Positions 1-6,267 of a stretch of 39,231 nt of DNA are shown here, one piece after another; position 1 is the stretch's first letter; each line of letters starts with the position of its first letter. A program made the translations under genes and the position numbers. Under the pieces are notes generated by a model. The model did not search any database. It was not told where the DNA came from and saw nothing but the letters and a program-made list of their open reading frames with translations. This DNA comes from Anaerolineaceae bacterium 4572_78 (GTDB taxonomy: Bacteria; Chloroflexota; Anaerolineae; 4572-78), in assembly GCA_002084875.1 (NCBI GenBank), contig NBMH01000013.1:1-39231 (forward strand). Direction: 5' to 3'.

Positions 1-99
1 GTCTGTCGTTTTTGGGGACCTGGACGTGTTTTAATTCAAACGCGAAATCCGAGTGGTTTTGCTGGGTGGATTCGGCAGTTTTTAGGCACAGGAACTTAG
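1..99 (+). CDS. AIM24-family protein, C-terminal end (partial)
   Basis: The first frame is open from the window edge to a TAG at 97-99 and encodes 32 residues. They include a GPGRVLIQTRNPSGFAGW stretch, which resembles the end of AIM24/TIGR00266 (DUF124) proteins, where a Gly-Pro-Gly turn precedes a last beta strand with a Leu-x-Gln-Thr/Ser-Arg pattern. Those are beta-rich proteins of uncertain role. Nothing more can be said because the rest lies outside the window. The gene converges on the rhodanese gene at 221-1246. Confidence 0.55.
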   Translation, partial: VCRFWGPGRVLIQTRNPSGFAGWIRQFLGTGT

Positions 100-162
100 G
101 AACAACTCACTCACCCTAGCCCCCCCATGAAGGAGAAGAGAATAAGAAACTCCCCCTATAAC

Positions 163-206
163 TTAGAGATGGAGGAAAAAAGGAAAAGAAAAACCTCCAT
201 CTCTAA
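163..206 (-). terminator. Hairpin downstream of the rhodanese gene
   Basis: Arms ttagagatggagg (163-175) and cctccatctctaa (194-206) are perfect 13-bp inverted repeats separated by an A/G-rich 18-nt loop. The hairpin lies 14 bp past the stop codon of the minus-strand rhodanese gene and between two convergent genes, as a terminator or 3' end stabiliser would. There is no clear U-tract after the stem on either strand, so factor-independent termination is uncertain. Confidence 0.5.
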
Positions 207-220
207 TTCTTAACAAATTT

Positions 221-1246
221 TTAGCGTTTGTGGCAAAGGTAAACGCCTTTGCCTACTAATGCACTGCCTGCTAAAATGTAAACCCACATGATTGGGAATA
301 CTACGCCACCTGTGCTAGGCAGTGTTGCGGGTGCTTCTTCGACAACTTCAGCGGGTGCTTCTTCGACAACTTCAGCAGGAGCTTCTTCGGTAGCTGCTTC
401 AGTAGTTTCTTCAGCAGGTGCCTCTTCAACAGTTTCCTCTGTTGAGCCAGCTTGCATTTGTCCCGAATAGCAATAAATCACAACTTGCCTGCTAGCTGGA
501 ATCTTCGCCAGATTTTCTGCTGTGAAGAGTGTTTTAACTCCAATGTTAACCGCACCTGGCACATGTCCTATAGCATAGTCATCAGCTTTACGCAGATCTA
601 TGATGAATGGGTCATTGCTGTCGTCGCCATCATTTAAGTTCTCAAAGACACTACTGGACTTAATATTTTTAGTGCCATTAGCAAAATAGACTGCTAAGGC
701 ATCTTCAACGCTATCACCAAGTGGCGTAGCGGCATCATCTGCATCGCTTGCCTCATTGGCATCTTCTTCGATTAGATACTCATGCCCGTCAACGGCTCGG
801 TCAAATGGAGGTGAACCTTTTAATCCTTCAACCATTGCCCATGCAGGAAAACCAAAGAGCATGCTTTTAGCATTGTAGCCTGCTATATTTAAGGCAGAGG
901 TCATTTGACTAGAAGTTTGCCCTGTGTAGCAGTAGACAACAATATCCTTGTCAGTTGGCAGGTCAGCTAATGCAACCGGCAACTCTTTTGCCCCGATGTT
1001 GGCTGCACCCGGAATGTGTGCCAATGCATAATCATCTGCACTACGGGCATCAATGATAAAAGGGTCGTTGCTGTCATCGCCATCGTTTAGAATGTCGAAC
1101 AAATCAGCAACTTGGATATTTTGAGTGCCACCGCTAAAATAGCCTTCGGCGGCTGGTTGGATATCCCCTTGAGCCGCAACGGCACCAACAAGAATAACAC
1201 CTAAAAGAGATAAAACGATAATAAGATTAGATATTTTCTTCAACAC
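221..1246 (-). CDS. Exported double-rhodanese protein with LPXTG-like C-terminal anchor
   Basis: Residues 1-25 form a signal peptide. A complete rhodanese domain follows (about 41-140) with Cys106 in a CYTGQTSS active-site loop, which fits sulfur or persulfide transfer outside the membrane. A second rhodanese domain (about 185-263) has Cys259 in CYSGQ but stops there; the last helix and strand are missing and an acidic Glu/Ala/Pro repeat begins at once. The C-terminus carries LPSTG (309-313), a hydrophobic segment and a Cys-His-Lys-Arg tail, the plan of a sortase sorting signal. The start is GTG at 1246, preceded by AAGGAGGAATTA at a normal distance. The two domains share the phrase NDGDDSNDPFIID, so they arose by duplication. 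The sulfur substrate is unknown. No sortase gene is present in the window. Confidence 0.85.
   Translation of the reverse strand: MLKKISNLIIVLSLLGVILVGAVAAQGDIQPAAEGYFSGGTQNIQVADLFDILNDGDDSNDPFIIDARSADDYALAHIPGAANIGAKELPVALADLPTDKDIVVYCYTGQTSSQMTSALNIAGYNAKSMLFGFPAWAMVEGLKGSPPFDRAVDGHEYLIEEDANEASDADDAATPLGDSVEDALAVYFANGTKNIKSSSVFENLNDGDDSNDPFIIDLRKADDYAIGHVPGAVNIGVKTLFTAENLAKIPASRQVVIYCYSGQMQAGSTEETVEEAPAEETTEAATEEAPAEVVEEAPAEVVEEAPATLPSTGGVVFPIMWVYILAGSALVGKGVYLCHKR
327..374 (-). repeat. Two identical 24-bp tandem units in the rhodanese stalk
   Basis: The unit gcgggtgcttcttcgacaac plus ttca occurs at 327-350 and 351-374 without a mismatch, followed by more diverged units. On the coding strand it encodes the Glu-Val-Val-Glu-Glu-Ala-Pro-Ala stalk just before the LPSTG motif. 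The unit length is a multiple of three, so copy-number change would alter stalk length without breaking the frame. Confidence 0.85.
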
Positions 1247-1413
1247 TTATTAATTCCTCCTTGAATTTTTGTTGAAAGCTAAAATTTGTTACACTTTCCT
1301 TTTTTAGTATAAAAATTTTACCGTCACCACAATACACCATAAACATTTTTTTGTCCAATTTCGGTTTATTGTTTTAAATTACAAATCGAGCATTCTCCTG
1401 TTACTCTTTCTTA

Positions 1414-1602
1414 TCAGAACACCTCTGATGGTTTTGTTATTTCGAACTCTCCTAAGTTTTCGTCATCTGGTGGCTGTTCGCGAAGTAAGTAGTTACCATT
1501 ATTGATTATTAACTTGACATGATGAGCATAATTAGCTATACTTTCTACTGTTAGGAGTCGAAAATCTAGTTTTGAAATTTCTAAATAATTCTCAAAGGAA
1601 TA
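1414..1602 (-). pseudogene. Possible coding remnant without a start codon
   Basis: The minus strand is open from a TAA at 1603-1605 to a TGA at 1414-1416 and encodes about 62 residues. They include LRLLTVESIANYAHH-like and LLREQPPDDENLGEFEI-like stretches that look protein-like, with an acidic, Pro-containing end. There is no ATG, GTG or TTG near the 5' end. The frame overlaps the promoter of the forward gene at 1607. It may be the tail of an older gene displaced by the coiled-coil gene, or chance. I do not recognise the family. Confidence 0.3.
1514..1542 (+). promoter_or_regulatory. Sigma-70-type promoter for the coiled-coil gene
   Basis: A perfect -35 TTGACA (1514-1519) is followed by a 17-bp spacer and a -10 TATACT (1537-1542), one mismatch from consensus. 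Predicted transcription would start near 1549, about 58 nt before the ATG at 1607. Confidence 0.7.
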
Positions 1603-1606
1603 TTAA

Positions 1607-2413
1607 ATGCAAATAAAAACATTACACTTAACAGATGAAGAATTTGTATATATTTTCCATACTAAGATGGAAGATGTTTTAATCCGCCGTCCTGAGTTGA
1701 GGCCGGTTGTTTTACATACATTTTTTAAGGCATTTGTCAGCAAAGAGGAATTTACTACCTTATGGCACGAAGTTGGCAAACTCCGTTCTGAAATGAAAGA
1801 AGGTTTCGAACGAGTAGACCAACGCTTTGATGAGGTAAACCAACGCATTGATGAGGTAAACCAACGTGTTGACACCTTCGAAGCAAGTGTAGACCAACGC
1901 TTTGATGAGGTAAACCAACGCATTGACATCTTCGAAGCAAGTGTAGACCAACGCTTTGATGAGGTAAACCAACGCATTGACATCTTCGAAGCAAGTGTAG
2001 ACCAACGCTTTGACGCTTTAGAAAATAAAATGAACGAAGGATTTGAACGTGTTGAGCGACAAATCACCAGAATTGGTAGTCGTTGGGGGATTCATACTGA
2101 AAAATTGCTACGGCAAACCATTAGAGCTTTATTGGTTGAGTCTTTTGGTGTAAGTGTTGAATCACGATATATTGATGGTGAGCAATTTGATATTGTCATT
2201 ACAAATGGCGAACATATCTTAATTGAAATTACGGCGAGTGTTAGGCGAGATATTCTCAGTCGTTTAGAACGAAAACGAAGCCTGTACATTGAATCAACAG
2301 GAGTTACTCCATCTCGTGTTATCTTGGGGGTTGGTTCTATCCATCATATGTTAGCTCAATCACTCCTCAAGGCTGGGTTTGAAGTGATACAACCCGATTA
2401 TGAAGAAGAATAG
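1607..2413 (+). CDS. Coiled-coil protein with C-terminal PD-(D/E)XK-like domain (DUF3782-like)
   Basis: Residues 1-60 form an N-terminal helical part. Residues about 60-155 are a coiled coil built from near-identical units of the type VDQRFDEVNQRIDIFEAS. The C-terminal 110 residues resemble the DUF3782/COG5493 restriction-endonuclease-like fold, with an Asp in the GEQFDIVI strand followed by the LIEITASV strand. In active PD-(D/E)XK enzymes the second strand reads E-x-K; here the Lys position holds Thr, so catalysis is doubtful or the Lys has moved. The family is common in archaea and cyanobacteria and has no settled function. A strong promoter lies 58 nt upstream. The gene is monocistronic, and the next gene is convergent. 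Confidence 0.7.
   Translation: MQIKTLHLTDEEFVYIFHTKMEDVLIRRPELRPVVLHTFFKAFVSKEEFTTLWHEVGKLRSEMKEGFERVDQRFDEVNQRIDEVNQRVDTFEASVDQRFDEVNQRIDIFEASVDQRFDEVNQRIDIFEASVDQRFDALENKMNEGFERVERQITRIGSRWGIHTEKLLRQTIRALLVESFGVSVESRYIDGEQFDIVITNGEHILIEITASVRRDILSRLERKRSLYIESTGVTPSRVILGVGSIHHMLAQSLLKAGFEVIQPDYEEE
1814..2010 (+). repeat. 54-bp coding minisatellite (coiled-coil repeats)
   Basis: Units starting at 1889 and 1943 are 54 bp each (18 residues), nearly identical at the DNA level. They are preceded by a 75-bp unit at 1814-1888 carrying one extra 21-bp heptad and followed by a partial unit from 1997. Eighteen residues equal two heptads plus a four-residue stutter. The near identity points to recent expansion by slippage or unequal exchange. 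Confidence 0.9.
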
Positions 2414-2454
2414 CAGAATGGTTAATTGTAATTATTCGCTCTCTCGTTGGTAGA

Positions 2455-2532
2455 CCCCAACCCCAGCCTTTCCCATGCGATGAGAAGGGAGCAAGATTCC
2501 CTCTCTTCACATGGTGGAAAGGTTAGGTGGGG
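2455..2532. repeat. Imperfect palindromic intergenic repeat
   Basis: The ends ccccaacc and ggttaggtgggg are inverted, as are cctttcccatg and catggtggaaagg inside them; the centre is agattccctctct-like. This lies in the 165-bp gap between the convergent coiled-coil and cytochrome genes. A CCCTAACCCC-type palindrome like this looks like a dispersed non-coding repeat. A related fragment (ctcaccctagccccccc) is visible near 109-126. Confidence 0.55.
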
Positions 2533-2578
2533 AATAGTGCAAACATTTCCACTGAAATCTCCAAATATCCATCGTGGG

Positions 2579-3664
2579 TTATTGATTATACGGAATATCC
2601 GATTTATCTACCACCACATCCTTATTTGCTTTGATTTCATAAGGCAACAAATCATCTTCGGTCAAGAATAAATCTGTATTGCCATGACAGCTATCACATG
2701 ATTCTGTCCGTGCTGTATTACGCTGAATGGTATGTGGTGTGGCATACGTCCATGTTGGGCGATTGTCAAAATTGGGCAGTAAATTATCGCCGTAATATGC
2801 AAACGTATCAGGGTCAACAGGTACATGCCGTAAGACCACCCATTTCCAAGGACGCTCTTCACTTTGGATAGGATTATAGCCAATTTTAATATCCATTATG
2901 GATGGCTCTATCTTGAAATAAGGAATATCCTCATCATTTTTTTGTGTATGACAGCTATAGCAGTTTTTATATTCTGCGGCATGGCAAACCTGACAAGAAA
3001 ACTCGCTGATATGTTGCTGATGTTGGGCAATTTCAGAGCCTTCTATCACGTCATTATGGCAATCCAAACAGCTTTTTGATGCAGAACCATCATAACGATG
3101 ATTTGCTTCATAATCCAAATTACCATGCATTTCATCAGCAGTATGACAATTAAAACATGGCATGCCGATTTTATTCCAATGCAAATCTGCCGGGATACCT
3201 TCATTTTTGCCCTTATATTCCATATCAACTCGACTGCCATGACAACCAGTACATGTCAAATTCATTGGCGGTACTTTTTTGAATTTATGTCCCGCAGTAA
3301 GCCCGCCTCCCAAACTCGTCGGGCGGCTAACATGACACTGCCCACAACTGGTATGACAACTCGAACAATGATTGCCGAATGCTTCTTCCTCTATGTGTGC
3401 TAATGTTTCTGCACTGGTTCTATCTTGCAAAACAGTTGTATAACCGCGTAATGAGGAATGTAGACTGTTTGTTTCGTTTGTCATATCAACATGACATTGA
3501 AAACAAACATCTTCAGCCACAGGTTCACGAATTATGTATGTATGGGCTTGTTCTTTATCATCGACCTTTCCGTTACCACCATGACATGTCACACAACCCA
3601 TTTTGCCATGAACAGTTTGAGTAAAACTTTTATCGCTTACGATTACCTTTTCCCAACCCTCCAA
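2579..3664 (-). CDS. Decahaem c-type cytochrome, C-terminal part of an interrupted lipoprotein gene
   Basis: The sequence contains ten CxxCH haem c motifs (CVTCH, CFQCH, CSSCH, CGQCH, CTGCH, CFNCH, CLDCH, CQVCH, CYSCH, CDSCH). It has no signal peptide of its own, and its first possible start is a TTG in PPLEGWEK. It is in the same frame as the lipoprotein fragment at 3683-4054, separated only by a TGA and a few codons. The paralogue at 6268-8715 shows the same order with no stop (CVACHTNQEKL, then PPLETWEKYF, then the next haem), so the two pieces are one 11-haem protein. It is co-linear with the first ten haems of that paralogue, including the GQCHVSRP, EYKG-NEG, RHVPV and NLLPDFDN-like segments. 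Without the N-terminal part the product would not be exported or haem-loaded. Confidence 0.85.
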   Translation of the reverse strand: MEGWEKVIVSDKSFTQTVHGKMGCVTCHGGNGKVDDKEQAHTYIIREPVAEDVCFQCHVDMTNETNSLHSSLRGYTTVLQDRTSAETLAHIEEEAFGNHCSSCHTSCGQCHVSRPTSLGGGLTAGHKFKKVPPMNLTCTGCHGSRVDMEYKGKNEGIPADLHWNKIGMPCFNCHTADEMHGNLDYEANHRYDGSASKSCLDCHNDVIEGSEIAQHQQHISEFSCQVCHAAEYKNCYSCHTQKNDEDIPYFKIEPSIMDIKIGYNPIQSEERPWKWVVLRHVPVDPDTFAYYGDNLLPNFDNRPTWTYATPHTIQRNTARTESCDSCHGNTDLFLTEDDLLPYEIKANKDVVVDKSDIPYNQ

Positions 3665-3682
3665 CGGAGGGACAGAGCCACC

Positions 3683-4054
3683 TCAGCCTTCACCTTCGGA
3701 CAGTTCTTCAATATCTTCTATTTCTTCTGCCGTAGCAATAAGCCTTTCTCGATTGGTGTGGCAATCAATACAACTATCATCAACAAGTAACATCACCGCC
3801 ATGGTGGTAGGTGTTGGCAATAGAACTACTATTTCTTCTACCTCAATTGGTTCCAAAGTAGGAATGAGTGTTGGTGATGAGACAGGGATAGGTGTCGGCG
3901 ATGGAATGACTGCCTCTCCTATCTCCGTTGGCTTTGGAGTAGGGATAGATGTTGGTGTTGTGCCACATCCTATCACCAGCCCCGCCATGATAAAAATGAG
4001 AACTATCGTTATATTCATTTTTGAAAACTTATATAGTTTGTTTAAGTATTTCAT
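3683..4054 (-). CDS. Multihaem cytochrome lipoprotein, N-terminal fragment ending at an in-frame TGA
   Basis: The ATG at 4054 has AGGAG at a good distance. The N-terminus is a lipoprotein signal with lipobox LVIGC, followed by a Thr/Pro/Ile linker of about 60 residues. One haem motif, CIDCH, sits in a CIDCHTNRERL context matching the first haem of the 21-haem paralogue. The frame ends EELSEGEG at a TGA and continues in frame as GGSVPPLEGWEK into the decahaem ORF at 2579-3664. TGA ends several intact genes in the window, for example those at 15385 and 28484, so it is a normal stop here. This is therefore a nonsense lesion, readthrough, or a base error. It is the last gene of the redox operon, about 90 bp after the NrfD-like gene. 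Confidence 0.8.
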   Translation of the reverse strand: MKYLNKLYKFSKMNITIVLIFIMAGLVIGCGTTPTSIPTPKPTEIGEAVIPSPTPIPVSSPTLIPTLEPIEVEEIVVLLPTPTTMAVMLLVDDSCIDCHTNRERLIATAEEIEDIEELSEGEG

Positions 4055-4146
4055 CAATTTACTCCTAATTAAAGATTACAGAAGTGCAGTTAAGATTCCC
4101 ATCTCCCGTGCTGGGGAGTGAGAACGGTTACAAACAATTTTTATCC

Positions 4147-5385
4147 TTATGGCAACTTAGGCTGTGGTTCATGGTGTTCAGAAAAAACATTCAAGTAACG
4201 TGCAGCCAATGCGAAACTAGCCACGCCTATAGTTACCAAAGTAATGGTCACTGAAATTTCTCGCAAAGTTGGCATGTAGACTAGACCAGTATAATCTAAC
4301 AAACCAAATATGCTAACATTTAACCTATTTAGAATTATGCCAAATACAGTTAAAGATGCCGCCGTAACCACTACGCTTAATTTTGAGCGTAGCGTTGGAA
4401 TGCTAAATAAAATTATCGGAACGACGCTACCTAATAAAATCTCTAGCCAGAAAGACATGGTTATCCAACGCGGTTGGAAAGCATATTCCCACACGCCATG
4501 ACTTGTCAAACTACCCAAGCGTAGTACTAGATAGAATATCAATACCAAACCACTATATTTGCCTAATTCGGCTAATAAATCAACTTGCGGTTTGTGATGG
4601 GCTAATCTACCACTAATGATATTTTCTACCGTCACCATTGCTGGTCCAACTGCTACGGCTGAAACGAAGAACAATACAGGTAACATGGGTGTCCACCACA
4701 ATGGGTGTAACTTGCCAGGCATTATTACGTACAACGACCCCAATGATGATTGGTGCATCGTGGATAGTGTAATGCCCAATACAACAAATAGCGGTGTAAG
4801 CCATTCCACAATTCTGAGCGGCCACTTAAAAGGTAGCTTCTCCAAGACCATTGGACTAAATTCTAAAGCCAATATGGTGTTATAAACTGACACACACCAA
4901 CCTAACTCAAACATAACCGAAGTGTGTTGCCAATAAAGCAACGGATGCCAAATGCGGTAGGGTCGTCCTAAGTCAAAAATCAGTCCGCCGACTACCAACA
5001 GGTATCCCAAAAAAGCGGTCAAGATAGCAGGTCTAAGCATGCCGTGAAACCGCTCAACACGGAAGACATGCACTAGTCCAGCCATTACAAATCCCCCAGC
5101 AGCTAGGGCAACTCCACAGAGCATATCAAAACCAATCCAGATTCCCCATGGAAAATTGTCGTTCATGCCCGAAACAGGTCCAAGGCCTTGCGTAAAGCGA
5201 ACGAGTGCTGTGGATGTGAACGTCACCCAAAAGGGTAAAAAGATTGCTGCTAACAAAATAACCTTGGTTGACCATTTGGCAACATGATGTTGCCCCATCA
5301 ACCATAAAATGATGTAAAAAACTACACATGTAACTACTAAAGGCAAAACAATTTGCCAAATTATTGTGAAAAGTAAGTTTGTCAT
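4147..5385 (-). CDS. NrfD/HybB-type polytopic membrane subunit
   Basis: The protein is hydrophobic, about 410 residues, with about ten membrane segments. It includes GxGPVSGMNDNFPWGIWIGFD-like and FDLGRPYRIWHPLLYWQ-like signatures of the HybB/NrfD/PsrC group. These subunits carry a quinone site and pass electrons to or from a periplasmic ferredoxin subunit, sometimes with proton translocation. I chose the ATG at 5385 because it lies 10 bp after the stop of the ferredoxin gene. A longer GTG start at 5433 would overlap that gene by 38 bp and add a polar stretch. The neighbours are its expected Fe-S partner upstream and a multihaem lipoprotein downstream. The substrate side of the complex is unknown. 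Confidence 0.88.
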   Translation of the reverse strand: MTNLLFTIIWQIVLPLVVTCVVFYIILWLMGQHHVAKWSTKVILLAAIFLPFWVTFTSTALVRFTQGLGPVSGMNDNFPWGIWIGFDMLCGVALAAGGFVMAGLVHVFRVERFHGMLRPAILTAFLGYLLVVGGLIFDLGRPYRIWHPLLYWQHTSVMFELGWCVSVYNTILALEFSPMVLEKLPFKWPLRIVEWLTPLFVVLGITLSTMHQSSLGSLYVIMPGKLHPLWWTPMLPVLFFVSAVAVGPAMVTVENIISGRLAHHKPQVDLLAELGKYSGLVLIFYLVLRLGSLTSHGVWEYAFQPRWITMSFWLEILLGSVVPIILFSIPTLRSKLSVVVTAASLTVFGIILNRLNVSIFGLLDYTGLVYMPTLREISVTITLVTIGVASFALAARYLNVFSEHHEPQPKLP

Positions 5386-5395
5386 AATTCGATTA

Positions 5396-6265
5396 TCACT
5401 CTTTCTGGCGACCAGTGAACCAAGTTGTGCCACTCATAGCCAGAGCCATACCTGCTGCAACAATAGGGACATTTTTCAAAATATTCCAAGTAAGTGGCGG
5501 TAATGGTTCATTTATTATATCAGTGCGAAAACCTAATTTTTCAAATGGAACTGGTGAAATATACAACACACTTGTTCCGCCCGCCTCATGCTCACCATAA
5601 ATCTTATCAAAATAACGATCAGGATTGTCCTTGATACGGGCTTTGGCAATTGCTAAGACTCGCTCTCTAGTGCCAAACTCTAATGTGCCGACTGGACAAG
5701 CCTCCACGCAAGCTGGTGCGAGCCCTTGTTCACGCCTGTCTCGACATAAAGTACATTTGCCAATCATCGGTGTTAGACCACTTTGCCAATCAAAATGTGG
5801 CACATCAAAAGGACATGCTAACATACAGTAGCGACAGCCCATACACAAATCTACATCATAAACCACTGCCCCTTCGGATGTTTGGTGCAATGCTCCCACC
5901 GGGCATGCTGACGCACAAGCAGGTTCCAAGCAGTGCATACATTGCCGCTTAACTGAATAAACGGGGGACTCGCCCGATGAAATTGGCACCGCTGCACTAT
6001 CAATATAAGTCCATGTATCGAAAGTCCAATCTGTTGGTTCGGTTGAGACTGGAGGTAAATTATTCGACTCTTTACAAGCACGACTACAAGCCCCACAGTT
6101 GACACAACGGGTAATATCTATCAGCCAACCAAACCGTTCTCCGATAACACCCTCTGAAGCTGCCACGTCAATTGTTTGGCTCATTGCCATTGACACAGCT
6201 GAAAAACCCATTAGTTTCAAAAAGTCACGCCGCGAACGTTGCGTCTGCGAATCTTCTATCTTCAT
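5396..6265 (-). CDS. Tat-exported 4Fe-4S ferredoxin-type subunit (HybA/HmcB-like)
   Basis: The N-terminus has a twin-arginine motif, SRRDFLK, and a hydrophobic stretch, so the folded protein is exported. Four cysteine clusters follow: CVNCGACSRAC, CMHCLEPACASACP, CMGCRYCMLACP and CTLCRDRREQG...CVEACP, giving four [4Fe-4S] sites in the HybA/NrfC/DsrO/HmcB pattern. A C-terminal hydrophobic helix (about residues 262-282) anchors it at the membrane. A strong ribosome site, AAGGAGGATTAATC, precedes the ATG at 6265. The stop of the 21-haem cytochrome gene lies 2 bp upstream, so translation is coupled. It should relay electrons between the NrfD-like membrane subunit and the multihaem cytochromes. 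Confidence 0.92.
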   Translation of the reverse strand: MKIEDSQTQRSRRDFLKLMGFSAVSMAMSQTIDVAASEGVIGERFGWLIDITRCVNCGACSRACKESNNLPPVSTEPTDWTFDTWTYIDSAAVPISSGESPVYSVKRQCMHCLEPACASACPVGALHQTSEGAVVYDVDLCMGCRYCMLACPFDVPHFDWQSGLTPMIGKCTLCRDRREQGLAPACVEACPVGTLEFGTRERVLAIAKARIKDNPDRYFDKIYGEHEAGGTSVLYISPVPFEKLGFRTDIINEPLPPLTWNILKNVPIVAAGMALAMSGTTWFTGRQKE

Positions 6266-6267
6266 GA

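Noticed and set aside
288-470. Ser/Ala-rich plus-strand ORF
   Set aside because: Antisense reading of the Glu/Ala/Pro stalk of the rhodanese gene.
1603-2067. Long minus-strand ORFs opposite the coiled-coil gene
   Set aside because: They mirror the 54-bp repeat of the forward gene in other frames and have repetitive, unnatural composition.
3660-3690. Alternative genetic code with TGA as a sense codon
   Set aside because: Several intact genes end in TGA at the expected family length (M42 at 15385, sulfatase-fold at 28484, RodZ-like at 30095), so TGA is a stop in this genome.
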